Assembly (NCBI GenBank): GCA_012932865.1 | Contig: SAXG01000038.1 | Coordinates: 372,001-436,000, forward strand | DNA length: 64,000 nucleotides | Direction: 5' to 3' | Source of the DNA: Amylostereum areolatum | Lineage: Eukaryota > Basidiomycota > Agaricomycetes > Russulales > Stereaceae | Part shown: one piece after another, positions 19,359 through 30,755 of the stretch | How positions within the stretch are numbered: the first letter of the stretch is position 1 | Layout of the letters: each line of letters opens with the position of its first letter | Position numbers and translations under genes: made by a program | The notes under the pieces: model-generated | Seen by the model: only the letters and a program-made list of their open reading frames with translations | Told to the model about the DNA's origin: nothing | The model's database searches: none

Positions 19359-21544
19359 CTAAATAACCAGTAGCGATGCCAGCGTAGCCTGTGCTTGAAC
19401 CACCTGTGATAATGCCAGCCGTCAGCGCGGAACATTCGTCAACACAGATTGGACCCACCTCTAACGCCTGCACAACCTCCAGCCGACGCCGCGCCGCCTC
19501 CAACCAATCTTTCAGCAGCACCTTCGCCGTCCCACCCAGCTGGTTCAACTCCCGCGCAGCACTGTCCAGGTCCTTCTCGTTGAGGTAGTATTCCGCCCGG
19601 GAGATAACACTCAGCACATCGTCCTCGGGAACCAGACCCTGCCTCCGAAAGGCGAACGAAGAGAAGAAGTGTGAGGCAAGATGCGAGAGCACGCCAGCGT
19701 TCTGGTCCGGCACGAGCGCTACTTGAGACACCTTGGGCGCCACGGAAGTTGTGAACCATGAGGCCAGGTCTGCAACAGGCTCGATGCCGACATCGGGCGC
19801 ATCCGAGGCCTCCAGCGTCTCAAGGGCTGCCGCAACGATGGGGTCCTCCTTCGCCGCGGATACGTGGCGAAGCACACGGAGTTCGTCACGGAAGGGTTTG
19901 CGCGTTTGCGAGTCAACGGTGTTATGAAGGGCACGGATGGCGGACCACATGGAGTGAATACGAAGGTTTTCATCCAAATACGACGAGTTGTCCAAGGCAA
20001 CGCGTTCCAGACGCTTCAGGTTGGCAGCAAGTTCGTCGAGCTTGGCTAAACGGCCACCACGCTCCTGTTCCACCCGAACTTGTACTTCGCGTATCCATCG
20101 GCGTTGGAGCTCGATGCCCTGGGCGATGACCTCCTCCTTTAGCCTACGAATACATGAGCATAACTGAAAGGAGATCGTTTAAAGAGCCTTACCGCTCATT
20201 AATGAGCTCAGTCTGGGTACGGAGCTCCTGGTCCAGCTTTTCACGGTAGATCTGAGAAAATCTTGCCTTCTCCTGGTCGTAAAACGTCTGGAAGTCCGCC
20301 TCGCGCTCGGTGAGTTTGTCCTGCGATTCAAGTTCCAATTCCAACAGCTTGAGCGTGTACTCCCGGGCCTGCTCATCCAACTGTTGTTCGAGTTTGTGCT
20401 GCTCCTCTTCGCGTAGCTTGTCGAAGTTTTGTGAGAGCGCAGTGAGGTCGCCTTTGGCGACGTCGAGCACGCCACGGGCTTTGGTGGATGCATCGGGGTT
20501 CGCGTTGAGGAAGGAGGCCAGGTCGTCAATGGTGGATGCCAAATGAGCGAGCACGGGCTCGGAGGAGCCGAGCTTGGCGACAGCCGGAGCAACGAGGGGG
20601 AGGGGTTCGGAAGGGTCGGGCTTGGGTGCCGGTTTAGGAGGGGCGGGGCGTTGGTAACCAGGCGGTGGCTCGAAGCCAAGGGGAAGCGGCGCGCTGTACA
20701 CGTTTTTAGCCTTCGTGTCGTCCACAACAGGTGTGTCCTGGGTGGACTTGAGAGGGGTGAGTTCGTCCGGGCTGGTCGTGACTTCAGCTTCAGGAAGACG
20801 TTCGCCCTTGAGCGCGGCCTCCGCCTTCCAGATGAGCTCCGCAACGCCCTCTGAGAACTGGTCGACCTGGTTCTTGGCGATGGCGGTAGCAGTCGTACTC
20901 TTGCCACGTACGGCGTCGACGTCAGCCTTGACGTTGGTCTTGAGCGCGTCCACAACTTTCCGAGTCTTGCTCTTCGCCTCCTTCGCTTCCTCTTTCACCG
21001 CACTTTCCGCCTCCTTCACCCTGCTTGTCGCGGACTTCTTCACCTCCTTCACCCTCTCTACTACGGCCGTTTTCGCCTCGGTCGCCTTGGCCTTGACGTC
21101 CTCAGTCCTCGTAGCCGAGTTGCTTCCGCACAAACGCGTACGCGGCAAGGGCGGAGTCTTGGGTGGTGTAGATGACATCGCCAACGGTGAGGGTATCCCA
21201 ATCGTGTTGTTCTCCGAATTCGAGCACGGAGGGGCCTAGCGGGACGTTCTCTTGAAAGAACTCGCGGTATTGCGCGTTGTGGTAAGATACGAACGCGCTG
21301 CCAACGTAGAAGGAACTTGTCGCGAGCGTGGTAAAAACGACGAGTCTACGCAGAACATGTTTCTTTTTCGTAGGGGGTAAGGACGTGTCCGCCGCCTCTG
21401 TCGCCAGACGCTACGAAAGCCGAAACGTGAGCTGTCTCCGCATCCTGAGATCGAAAGGGACAACTTTACCCTGCGAGACACCCGTACGAGCCCCCTGCTC
21501 GTCGAGGACGTCGCCTGCCGGGCGACAGGCAGTGCGCGGTACAT
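19359..21544 (-). CDS. MIC60: MICOS complex subunit MIC60 (mitofilin)
   Basis: Core subunit of MICOS, which shapes crista junctions in the mitochondrial inner membrane. Exons 21482-21544, 20193-21410, 19459-20143 and 19359-19403. Seen: an Arg-rich presequence (MYRALPVARQATSS ... RRLATEA), one TM segment (LVVFTTLATSSFYVG), VPLGPSVLEFGEQHDWDTLT, a long coiled coil rich in Lys/Glu/Ala, and the mitofilin signature VPEDDVLSVISRAEYYLNEK with DWLEAARRRLEVVQALE. An in-frame stop arises from a 7-bp tandem duplication at about 21098-21111 (GTCCTCA GTCCTCG on the plus strand). Without it the exons give 667 residues. Identification is firm; whether the duplication is real is open. Confidence 0.88.
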
Positions 21545-21790
21545 ACGTTCAATGTCGAGGGTCGCGGTAAGTTGCAAGCGTTGCACACGCGATTTCCGCC
21601 GACATGTCCGTGGCCGACACCGGCCGGTGACCGGAGCGCCGTTCAACTGCTGCAGTCTTCCGGTGCAGTGTTCGTTTCCTCTAACTCTAAGTGCATCTTA
21701 TGTTCGTATATTGATATACTACAGCAATACTTGGGTAGGTTTCGTACAGGAGAGAGAAAGTACCGAGTTATCTATCCCCGTCCCCCAAAA

Positions 21791-22983
21791 TCAAGCTGCA
21801 AGAGGCGAACCAGGAGGTCCATTCGGCCCTGCGGTCAATGCGCACTCACAAATCACCTGCGCCCTCCTCACCACCGTTTGCAAGTTATCCGTCGGCTGTG
21901 CTCCTAGCGCTCCCGGCGCCTTTGACACCTTCACCAACCCGGGAAAGATTGTCGCGCCGACGCGGTCAATCTCCCCGCGCTCGCTGCGTTTGCAGCGCTT
22001 GACGAGCTCGATCTGGCGGGGGTAAAGCGTGCTCCCAAGCTCGGGCACGAACGAGCGATAGAACGCGTCGATGGTGCCTCCCGCGGTCGACGGGGAACCG
22101 TGAAGCATGCGCGAGAACTCGTATCCACTGTCCAGTACGTCGAAGGCGCTTGTCACGACGGTGGATTTTGCGTCGGGGTCGGGTGGCGGTGGGAGGAGCG
22201 CGAGAAGGGATGGTATGTGCTCTTGAAGGATCGACTGTGACATCTGGGGCGAGACGGCCTCGACCGCAGCGGAGAAGGTTTGTCGACGCCACACGGACGC
22301 GACGGTAGGATCGCCTGTAAATGTGGACATAAATACGGCGCACGCGAACGCGTTGAACCCTTCACATACGCGCGAATATGTGCTCGTGGATGCGTGTGAG
22401 ATGGACGTTGGCCTCACTCGAGTTGGTCACGATCAGGGCGTTGATAATGCCGTCTGATATGGTTTCGGCCATCGCATGGCGGAGGAGATTCTGCACGACT
22501 ATCGCGCGGGCCTCGTCGGGGGCCTCGCACTCTCCAGTGAGGTCAGTGAGCGCCGCGGCGCGAAGATCATCGAAGCTAGCGGGAGGTTGGCGTATGAGGT
22601 CGGTCGCCCATCGGTTGATGAGACGCTCCAGCTTCGAGGCAGCGGTCTGTGCGATGTGGAAGTTCCAGTTTCACAATGACATAGGAAAAGCATGCGACTC
22701 ACTTTGATAGAGAAATCATCCACCGAACTCCCACCCTGTCGTTGAGAGCCGGGTGTGACCTGCGTAGACGTGCCTTCGAGTGTCGCGATCCGTTCACGGA
22801 GCAAGGCGACCTGCTTTTCCTGTTGTTCCAGCTGTCCACGTTGCTCTTCCACCTTCTCGTGTGCAATGCGCTACAGACCCAGTTCTAAATCAGAAATCAA
22901 TTAGGGACGACAAGACAGCCACTAACGAAGTTCGTCAACGCATAGCGGTACTGCTCCCCAGATACGAGATCGTGTTGCTGCAT
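21791..22983 (-). CDS. conserved fungal protein with N-terminal coiled coil, function unknown
   Basis: Intact four-exon gene (22927-22983, 22703-22870, 22370-22646, 21791-22314), 341 residues, which I do not recognise by name. Seen: an N-terminal coiled coil (EEQRGQLEQQEKQVALLRER), a helical middle (NLLRHAMAETISDGIINALI, SEANVHLTRIHEHIFARD), and a strongly conserved-looking C-terminal half with SVWRRQTFSAAVEA, FDVLDSGYEFSRMLHG, FVPELGSTLYPRQIELVKRC and VGATIFPGLVKVS. All introns are short and phase-consistent. The start at 22983 (MQQHDLVSGEQYRYA) is the only ATG in a fitting first exon. It lies 330 bp downstream of the Nup49 stop on the same strand. Confidence 0.7.
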
Positions 22984-23313
22984 GCTTCTGCCTGAGTTGG
23001 GATGCGATCCTCTCTAGATTTGCGATACAGGCGAAGAGACGTTAAGAGGGCGGAGGAATTCCCAGCTGGGGCGATGTCGATGCTGTGTGCAACATCCTCG
23101 AAGATGGTGGGAAGCAGAATAAATTCCGGCGCCTTGCGCGCTCGCGCCCAAACAGCGACTCGACGAATCAAAACCTTCTCCTTTCCATACCGATTCCGAC
23201 GAAGCAATACCGCTGTGACCCAACGAATTAAATCCTGTTGATTCCGACAGCGTAAAGAGACATCAAGTACTACTGTGTCAGACGAACGGAATGCAACGAC
23301 ACTCTGCATAACA

Positions 23314-25218
23314 CTATTTAACATACAAACTCTCCACACCAAACTCTCCCCCAGCACCACGATCCAGTTCATTGAATGGATCGCGCATGCTACCCGTCCT
23401 AGACCGCCACAGTTGTGTATACACGGCCTTCAACCTCTGCAAATCTGTGTCGATGGCGGCCACCTTGTTCGCGAGCGCGATGAATGAAGCGTTCTGGGCC
23501 TCCAACGTCGTGACGATCACTGCAAGTGGGAATAAGGGCCAAGGTAAGCAGGCACCCTCCCCGGGATCGTCGGAAGAGAACTCACCTTGAGGCGTATAGT
23601 GTGCCTGTTGTGCCGTCGACGTGAGCTTACGCTCGATTTGCTGTCGCGAACGGGGTTAAGCTCCAGTAGTCACGGGAATGGTTATGAGACTACCGACCTC
23701 GATCGTCGTCTTGTACCACTGCAACCTCTCGCGCATCTGCTCCGTGATCCTCGTGAAGTACCTGTTATACAGTCAGCACAACTCGTGGAAAGAGCACCCG
23801 GAGTTACAATCCTAGCGAGAAAATACATACTCCAGGGGGAAATTGGCGTGGTTCTTCAAATACGCGCCATGTTGTTGCGGATTCCGGAATCCGTCGACGA
23901 TGTGCGCGGCCACGATGGTGTCCTGCACCGTCTGCTCGACCTTGCCCTTAAGGTCGCGCGTGGTCAATACATCTGATTGCAAGGTTGTGATGGCATTGAG
24001 GAGGTCCTGAGGATGTACACCGAGGTAAGCGGGGAGGAAAAAGGGTGGGGAATGGAGAAGGCCAAGGCCGCGCACCTTGTGGACCCCACGGATGAGATCT
24101 TGGCCCTTCGACGCTTCTTCTCCCACCTTGCGCTGCTTGAGGTCATTGCTAATCTGAACTCGACCTTGTATATGCGCCCTAAAAGACATGTCAACGCATT
24201 GTAAAGAGGGATGCGAAGATCACGTACTCGATGTCCTCGAATGTCTTCTTCAGGTTGTCAGGCAAGTCGTTGAATTTTGTAGATTTTGAGAATAATGGAG
24301 GACCAGTGGGGGAGGACATCTGGACGGATTGTGTTTGGGCAATGGGCGTTGGACTACATGATAGCCACGGTCAAAAACGTCTCGCTCTCAAGCGGGGATG
24401 GACGAACCCGAACCTGCCGAGGAATTAGAGGTCGTAGAGTAAAGAAAGTGGGAGGACGCATACATAGAAGCTGGCTTTTGTTGCTGTGGTTGGCCGAACA
24501 TGGATGTGCCCGTTGCAGCGGAACCAAACATAGATCTATTTGGTTCGACAATGAACGAAGGGCTGGAAAAGAGACTGGATCAACGCACGGTTGGCCTTGT
24601 TGTTGCTGCGTTTGTGAAGGCTGTCCAAAGAGCGATGTGCTCTGCTGAGGTTGCTGCTGGCCGAATAAAGAGGTCCCGCCAGTGCCCGGGTTAGTGTTGT
24701 TGTTGTTATTGCCAAAGAGGCCAGTTGCGCCCGTATTCGTGCCAGTGTTCGCGGGCTGTCCAAACAGAGAGGTTCCCGTGTTCGTTCCGGTATTAATCCC
24801 AGGGTTCGTAGCCGGGGTAGAAGCACCAAAAGCAGATTTTGGAAGGAGAGGGTTGTTTGTGTTCCATGTCGCCCCTCCGGTGTTGTTCGATCCGAACAAA
24901 CCTGGAGCCGTCCCCACTCCCGCTCCCTGGGTGTTCGTCTGCCCAAATAAACCTCCGCCCGATTGTGGTGCGCCTGGTTGTGTGTTGGTGGATGGTTGCC
25001 CGAAGAGTGAAGTCGGTTGTTGGATCTGACCGGCCGGGTTGCCAAACAAAGACGTTGTTTGCTGACCCTGTTGGTTCTGTGGTTGCTGCCCCAGGGATCC
25101 AAATAGAGGGTTCCCTGTGTTCGAGCCAGAACCTGAGCCAAAGGCAGATGAACTGGGATGCAATCAGCCCAAGCGCGAGCAGGCGAAAGAGAGAGACGAA
25201 CGTGGTGGCAAAGGCCAT
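23314..25218 (-). CDS. NUP49: nucleoporin Nup49/NSP49 (Nup58 family)
   Basis: FG nucleoporin of the central channel (Nsp1-Nup49-Nup57 complex). Nine exons, all phase-consistent, give 460 residues. The first exon is 17 bp (25202-25218; MAFATT) and joins SSAFGSGSG. Seen: residues 1-220 hold many GLFG, SLFGQ and SMFG repeats in a Gln/Asn/Thr-rich linker; then FNDLPDNLKKTFEDIE and a coiled-coil half with HIQGRVQISNDLKQRK, LYTRI-like YFTRITEQMRERLQWYKTTI and a C-terminal YTQLWRSRTGSMRDPFNEL typical of the family. No breaks. The tiny first exon is easily missed by gene finders. It is divergent from the arrestin gene at 26052. Confidence 0.88.
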
Positions 25219-26051
25219 GTTACTGGATGACGACGCTTCAGATTCAAAGACTTGGTAATGCGGATGTGGCGCACCTATCCTTCCCGACCAAAATCGAGGT
25301 ACGATGAGATGCGCGTGGGGGCGACGTCGCAGTGGATGATGTCGATGTCGATGAGGCCTTGAGGTCCAAGACAATGCACAAGCGCCCAAACGCGTCGAGC
25401 GCGCGCACGTGTTGATTCGCGGTCTTCCGGGACCTTCCGGGCCGGTCCACTGCACTTCTCTTCGGCCTGCCGTCGTCGGATTCGCACCGAACGACGACCT
25501 CGGACCTGCAACGTGAACGTGGAACGATTAGGTTACTCGGGAAAAGCGCATTCCGGAGTGAAGATCGCATCCGAGGCGGCCATTGAGAAACAAGGTTAGG
25601 CAGTGGCAGACGACTCGCGTGCTCTCGCCAGCTAGGTGGCCGATATGTTTCACAGCGGCTCGATCTCCTGACGGTTAGGGTACTTGTTTCGACCTGTAGC
25701 GGACACGACCTGCCCGATCTTTGGGGCTCGAGCGCGAAGAAAGCCAGGAACGATCTCTCTACATGTGCTCGTCGACGAGTCTCCGCTGAGATCAAGATGC
25801 CACATGCACCGTGGACCACATGCTCCCTCAGCCCGTCGCACACCCTTGGAGCCGCTTGTCACTCGAATAGATCCTTATTCTGCATGGGCACGACCCTTCG
25901 TTGCGACTCAGTCCACGCCACCGTGTGCTCCTTACGACAGAGTTCGGTCGACGTGTAAATATGAAGACGCCGCCCTCCTCGGCCTTGCGCTTTATATATT
26001 AATGTGCGCATCACTCTCCCGTTTGTCTACCTCTCTCGCGCGCCCACCGGC
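25219..26051. other. divergent intergenic region
   Basis: Separates Nup49 (minus) from an arrestin gene (plus). ORFs here are Arg/Ser-rich shadows of GC-rich DNA with no domain. The right end carries a clear TATA element. Confidence 0.45.
25991..26001 (+). promoter_or_regulatory. TATA box of the arrestin gene at 26052
   Basis: TTTATATATTA lies 50-60 bp upstream of the ATG at 26052 in otherwise GC-rich sequence. Assignment is by position only. Confidence 0.45.
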
Positions 26052-27634
26052 ATGGACGTCTATCCGCCACCCTACTCGCCTCGTACTCACACAAGGTCTC
26101 CCCTCGCCACGCCCTCGATCTACTCGTCGCGATCTACATCTAGAGAGCGTCCACCACACAAATATTCGCTTGATGGCGCCTCTGGAAATCCTTGGCTAAC
26201 GCTCTCTCTCCGGAGTCGCTCTCCAAACCCATCTCTTCTGCCACTGTACTATGAAGGCGATACACTATCAGGTACGGTATGCCTCGATCTCAAGAAACCG
26301 GACTCCGTCAGGGAAATCTCTATCGCCGTACGCACGTTTTCTGCCCTGTCTTTCTGTGTGAACCACACTTAAGATACCGCCCCTTCGCCAGTTACAAGGC
26401 ACTATATCTTGCGGTGGTCAGAGCATCGACACGTTCCTGGACGTTTCACAAGTCCTATGGTCCCAACCCTCGGGCAAGCTGCAAGGGTCTCACTCCTGGC
26501 CATTTTCCCTAGAATTTCCCCGTCAAATATCCGCGTCCGACTCTCCGAACGCATCGCCCAAATCTTTTCCGCTCCCGCCCAAATTTTCGGAGCGCGGTAA
26601 CCTTAGCCACATTGACTACAAGATCATTGTGACTGTCAAGCGGCGGAAATTCTCCGTCAACAGCACGTAGGGCGGCGTCGTTCACCAACCTGATACGAAG
26701 TTGACGCCTTGCCAATTTCAGGCTGACGACGTCACTGGTCTACCTCCCACTATCTTTCTCTGCGCCCTGTTCGCGTCTACGACAACATGCATATCGACAA
26801 GGAAGTCCGCTGTCGGGGCCCGTTACCGATCCTGAGGGATGGAGAGTTCTTCCTCCTCAAGATCTCAAGGGTAAATCGCCCACAGGCGGATCGATACACG
26901 CACATTGTACGGTACGTGCTCGGCGCTCTCCTACACGCTCTCCGGTATCGATGAGATTCTATCTCGCAGCTCGCCGTAGCCTCTCCGGTACGTCAACTCC
27001 CGATGACCGTTCAGAACGCCCATATCTCATGCGCGAAATAGCTCTCTTTCGCTGCGAATTCCCCCCATCCACCTCTTCGTCACAATTGCTGGTACCACGT
27101 CGCATTCCATCGATCTTCTCTCTGACCCTGCGTCTATAAACGTTCGCTTGGTACGCACTACGCGCGTTAACGACGCCGCGTCTCCGCGTCGGGGGATGTC
27201 CTTCGACGACGTCCTGGAAGAGGCCGTGTTCTGGCCAGCCTCCGACGGAGCTCCGTCGCATGGTAAAGCAAGACGGTTCGAGGGTGAACTTCTCCTGCGA
27301 AAAAAGCTCACACCCAGCTTCGTGTTCTCCAAGTTGTCCATTCAGGTGCGCGCAATTGTGTGTTTTCCACAACCGGGCCGCACTGTTGACGATTGGTGTG
27401 GAGCAGTACTCCGTCGCGCTGTTTCCTCCTCGAATCCGGGGGTTTACGCCTCTCGCGTCGCCTCAAGAACCGCTGATCTCGGAGCCTATACAAGTCGTAC
27501 TCAAGAATGCCGCGGGCATCTCGCCGCGTTCTTACCGTCCACGTCACCTAATCGCCACCAACCCCGCGCATAACGCGACCGATCCACCGTACGCGTTCGC
27601 ACAGTCCATGGGTATATACCCGTTTTCTTCTTGA
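26052..27634 (+). CDS. arrestin-like protein with PPxY motif
   Basis: Third arrestin-like gene. Exons 26052-26327, 26392-26666, 26722-26911, 26970-26987, 27042-27345 and 27407-27634. Seen: PPPY at residues 5-8 (WW-binding, Rsp5-type), N-domain WLTLSLRSRSPNPSLLPLYY and GTVCLDLKKPDSVREISIA, IDYKIIVTVKRRKFS, then IHLFVTIAGTTSHSIDLL, LTPSFVFSKLSIQ and a last exon YSVALFPPRIRG. It is closest in layout to the gene at 7845-9499. One frame break: the C6 run at 27061-27066 needs C5; with that, 429 residues. A PPxY arrestin would recruit a HECT ubiquitin ligase to membrane transporters, an inference from the yeast ART family. Confidence 0.72.
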
Positions 27635-28479
27635 GCAACGTCGTATCTTGTTTCGTTCGACCGTAGTCATTCGTATGGACGCCTTCTCACGTTCCCCAAG
27701 TCACCAGCATGATAGTCACTTCTGTAGCACCCTCTTCCGCACGCACGCAAGTCCGCATGATCGCTCCCGTATCCCGCATCGCACCACGTCTCATGGTTCT
27801 CGTCCATCGTCTCTTTCACTGGTTACATTGCTCGCTTTCCTCCACATGATTCACAACCACGCCTTCACCCATCATAGCATCATCCATCTTGCACTCAAAT
27901 ATATCATTACTCACGAAAACTGGAGGCCGCGGAGCTTGAGCGTCGGGACCGCCGTGTTTGTACCATTCACCGAGAACCAAGAAGCTCGGAAATGACTGCC
28001 GGTAGTAAACTCAGAAGTGAGAACCCTCTGTAGACTGATATCAATTTACGTGTGTCAATTAAGCCGATGCTCCTGCCGCTGCCATTTTTCTTCCTGGAGA
28101 GAAGTTTTAACGTCCGTCCAGACCTCGAATTCCGCGATGTCGATCCCAATGTACTCAAGCCCCAGAGTTCAGTACGAGCAAGATAGAGCAAGATACGGTT
28201 CAGAGTCCAGACTCACACTCGGCCGTGTAATCTAAAAATAGAACCTGCCCAATTGGGATATAATCTCGGCCGCAACCGACCGGAAGCTTTAGCCCTGCAA
28301 GCAAGCTTCAAGCTTCAAAATTTCCAAGTTCACTGAAGCCCTTGTCGAAGTCCACGAACAAGGTGCTATGCGGATGACAATCCCGGGATGTACCCTGCAT
28401 ACGACCTCCGAAGTCAACGGCCTCGATTTTTGAGCTCACAGTCGTTCAGGTTCTTCTCGCCGGCCGAAGATCGCTGAGG
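27635..28479. other. intergenic
   Basis: Spacer between the arrestin and the methyltransferase gene. No supportable gene. AAGCTTCAAGCTTCAAAA at about 28305 is the reverse-strand form of the TTGAAGC repeats at 59798. Confidence 0.45.
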
Positions 28480-29970
28480 AATCAGAGCATCGATTGCCGC
28501 CTCCTCGACCCTCCACCTGCACTCTCAGATTACACTCCCCGGAGTGATACTGACGATGATACATACTCACGGTCACGGACGCGGTATGATCCTAATCGTG
28601 GGATCGACGCACGACTCGCCGTATAAAGGTGTCGAACCGCGGTTGATGATGATCTGTCCCGACTCCCCACCATCATGGCGGGTGTCAATGCCCAGGAATA
28701 TCCGTTGGAGGTGCGTTTTGATTTGCATCGTAGCTGCACGGAGCGGAAGTCCTGATGACATTGAATCTGTGTTATCATTGTAGCCCGCAAGTCAAAGCAC
28801 ACCGGAGTGGGAACGGTAGGACTTCATTCGTCACACCAGCGATGAATAACAAACAGATTGCATCGACTCGTTCAGTTTGGACGCCGTGCATAATGCATTT
28901 ACAAAGTACTGTGGTGACAACCTTTCGTTCGCACCCCTGAACCCGAGCGAAATACATTCCGTTCTCGAGGTCGGGTGAGTTCGCAAGCCGTGGTTACTTC
29001 TCCAGCATCGGTCGGACTTGAACGTCTTCTGATCCTGATGGTATAAAGATGTGGTAGTGGAGCGTGGTGGGTCAATGCGGTGATATCTGCCATTTCGTGG
29101 TCCTCACAAGACAAATGTAGGGCCATAGACGCAGCTACTATATTCCCGCATGCAGACTGTTGTTGCTGTCGACATAGTCCCCCCTCCCAGTGCGGTTAGT
29201 AAACAGCCATGCGCACCTACGAGGCTTCGGCTCATGGAAAATAACCAGAGAGATACCTTCAAATATTCACTTCTTTCAACTGAACATCCAAGACGAAGTG
29301 CCCTTAAAGGCCGAGACCTTCGACGTCGTACACGCACGCCTCCTGCTCATCCATGTCAGTTTCTTACATCTCTACACTGCCTGTCCTTCGTGAACTATCT
29401 TATATGTGTAAGAGCTCAGATCCCCAACGCAGAAGCCGTCATCAACCGCCTTATCACACTCCTTAAGCCCGGGGGGTATATCCTCCTTGAAGACTGCGAC
29501 GACGAAGTCCTGGACGAGCAAGGCATTCCCCGCGGGCTCGTTGGGCGCACAACGTTCATGCCGCTGTTCCACGACGTTTTTCGCGCGCGCGGAGCCGATC
29601 CGTGCTTTGGACGCGAGTATGCCCGGGTGCTGAGGTCGCTCGATGCGTTTAGCACGGTAGAGATACACAAGGCGAGTGTGCCCATGTGCGGTCCCATCGA
29701 AGGTGAGCTTTCTAAAGCCCTTCATGCTTCGAGGAGATGGTTCTTTCTGGTCTACCTGGACTTCGTTCATGAGATTGTTCAGATCCGGCGTTGAATGCGC
29801 TAGGCGAGGTGTGGAAAGCGAGCCACATTCGCAACGCAGAAAACCTTCCGTTGCGCTATGCAGACCAGGGCATTACGGAGCAGGTTGCACGCGCCTTTGT
29901 GGCGCTGTTGAACGACACAACGCAGGATATTCGAGGCGATATATATTTCGTTTGGGCCCAGAAGAAGTGA
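28480..29970 (+). CDS. SAM-dependent methyltransferase, with frame breaks
   Basis: Class I methyltransferase of the large fungal group of secondary-metabolism-type enzymes; substrate unknown. Seen, over several short exons: STPEWERLHRL in the lead helix, NLSFAPLNPSEIHSVLEVG, then motif I completed across two small introns as VLEVGCGSGAWA, VVAVDIVPPPSA, FDVVHARLLLIH, LLKPGGYILLEDCDD, and a C-terminal DPALNALGEVWKASHIRNAE ending VWAQKK at 29970. Two frame breaks are each cured by one base less: TTT 28876-28878 and T 29158. The 5' end is uncertain; an acidic exon (SDYTPRSDTDDDTYSRSR) at about 28525-28625 probably belongs to it, with MAGVNAQEYPLE at 28675 as alternative start. Either a damaged gene or two errors. 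Confidence 0.65.
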
Positions 29971-30755
29971 TATAAAGCATCGTCTGCATTTTTCTTCTGT
30001 CCTCTCTCCATATCGTATCCACGCGAAGTAAGTCACATCGGCGAGTTAGAAAGGAGCGAAGTTTAACATATAGTCACGAAGTCCAGACACAATGCGCCTT
30101 CTCAGCGACCGCGTACACGGTCGTTTAGAGATGCGTGCCAATACTGTTGGGGAATATATGCTTGCGTCGTGCACATCTAAATTTGATGTACCACTTTGAG
30201 GTCGCCGTCCAGCGACGCCTACCACAGGCCCTATAATTGGAATATAGCACAAACCTGGAGATGCACTTACTGAGTTACTCCGAATGTGCGACTAGGACTA
30301 CCGTGCCTTTAGATAAGCAAGTAAGCATTATGTTCGCGGATGTTCGTTCCGGAGCCATACGTACCCATTGGATAGTCCGCGGTCTGCATTACGAGATGAG
30401 GCGAGGCAGTCTTCTAGCTGACCAAATCCTGCTACAATTTCCGCATAGCGCCCGAGCAGGACCTCTGAGCGCTGAGCCTGCCAGGTAGCCAGCGATACCT
30501 GTAAGTGATGAATCTGGCCATGAACCGTGTAGGGTTGATGTTATAACGCAATAGCGGGCGGACAAGTTATTGTTTGTGCATTATTCTTCGAGGAGAAGGA
30601 CTCCTAAGTAAGGAGGACATAACTGATGATAGACAAAGGAGACAAGTGACGGCGCTGAAATGGATGGGAATCGGTCAGTAATACATGGGCCCGTATGATC
30701 GCAAATACCAGGAAGCTTAACGATGCGAGAAACCAAGCTTTGCCCTTCGTCAAAC
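29971..30755. other. intergenic
   Basis: Convergent 3' ends of the methyltransferase and ATG22. Only ORFs under 85 codons; nothing recognised. Confidence 0.5.
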
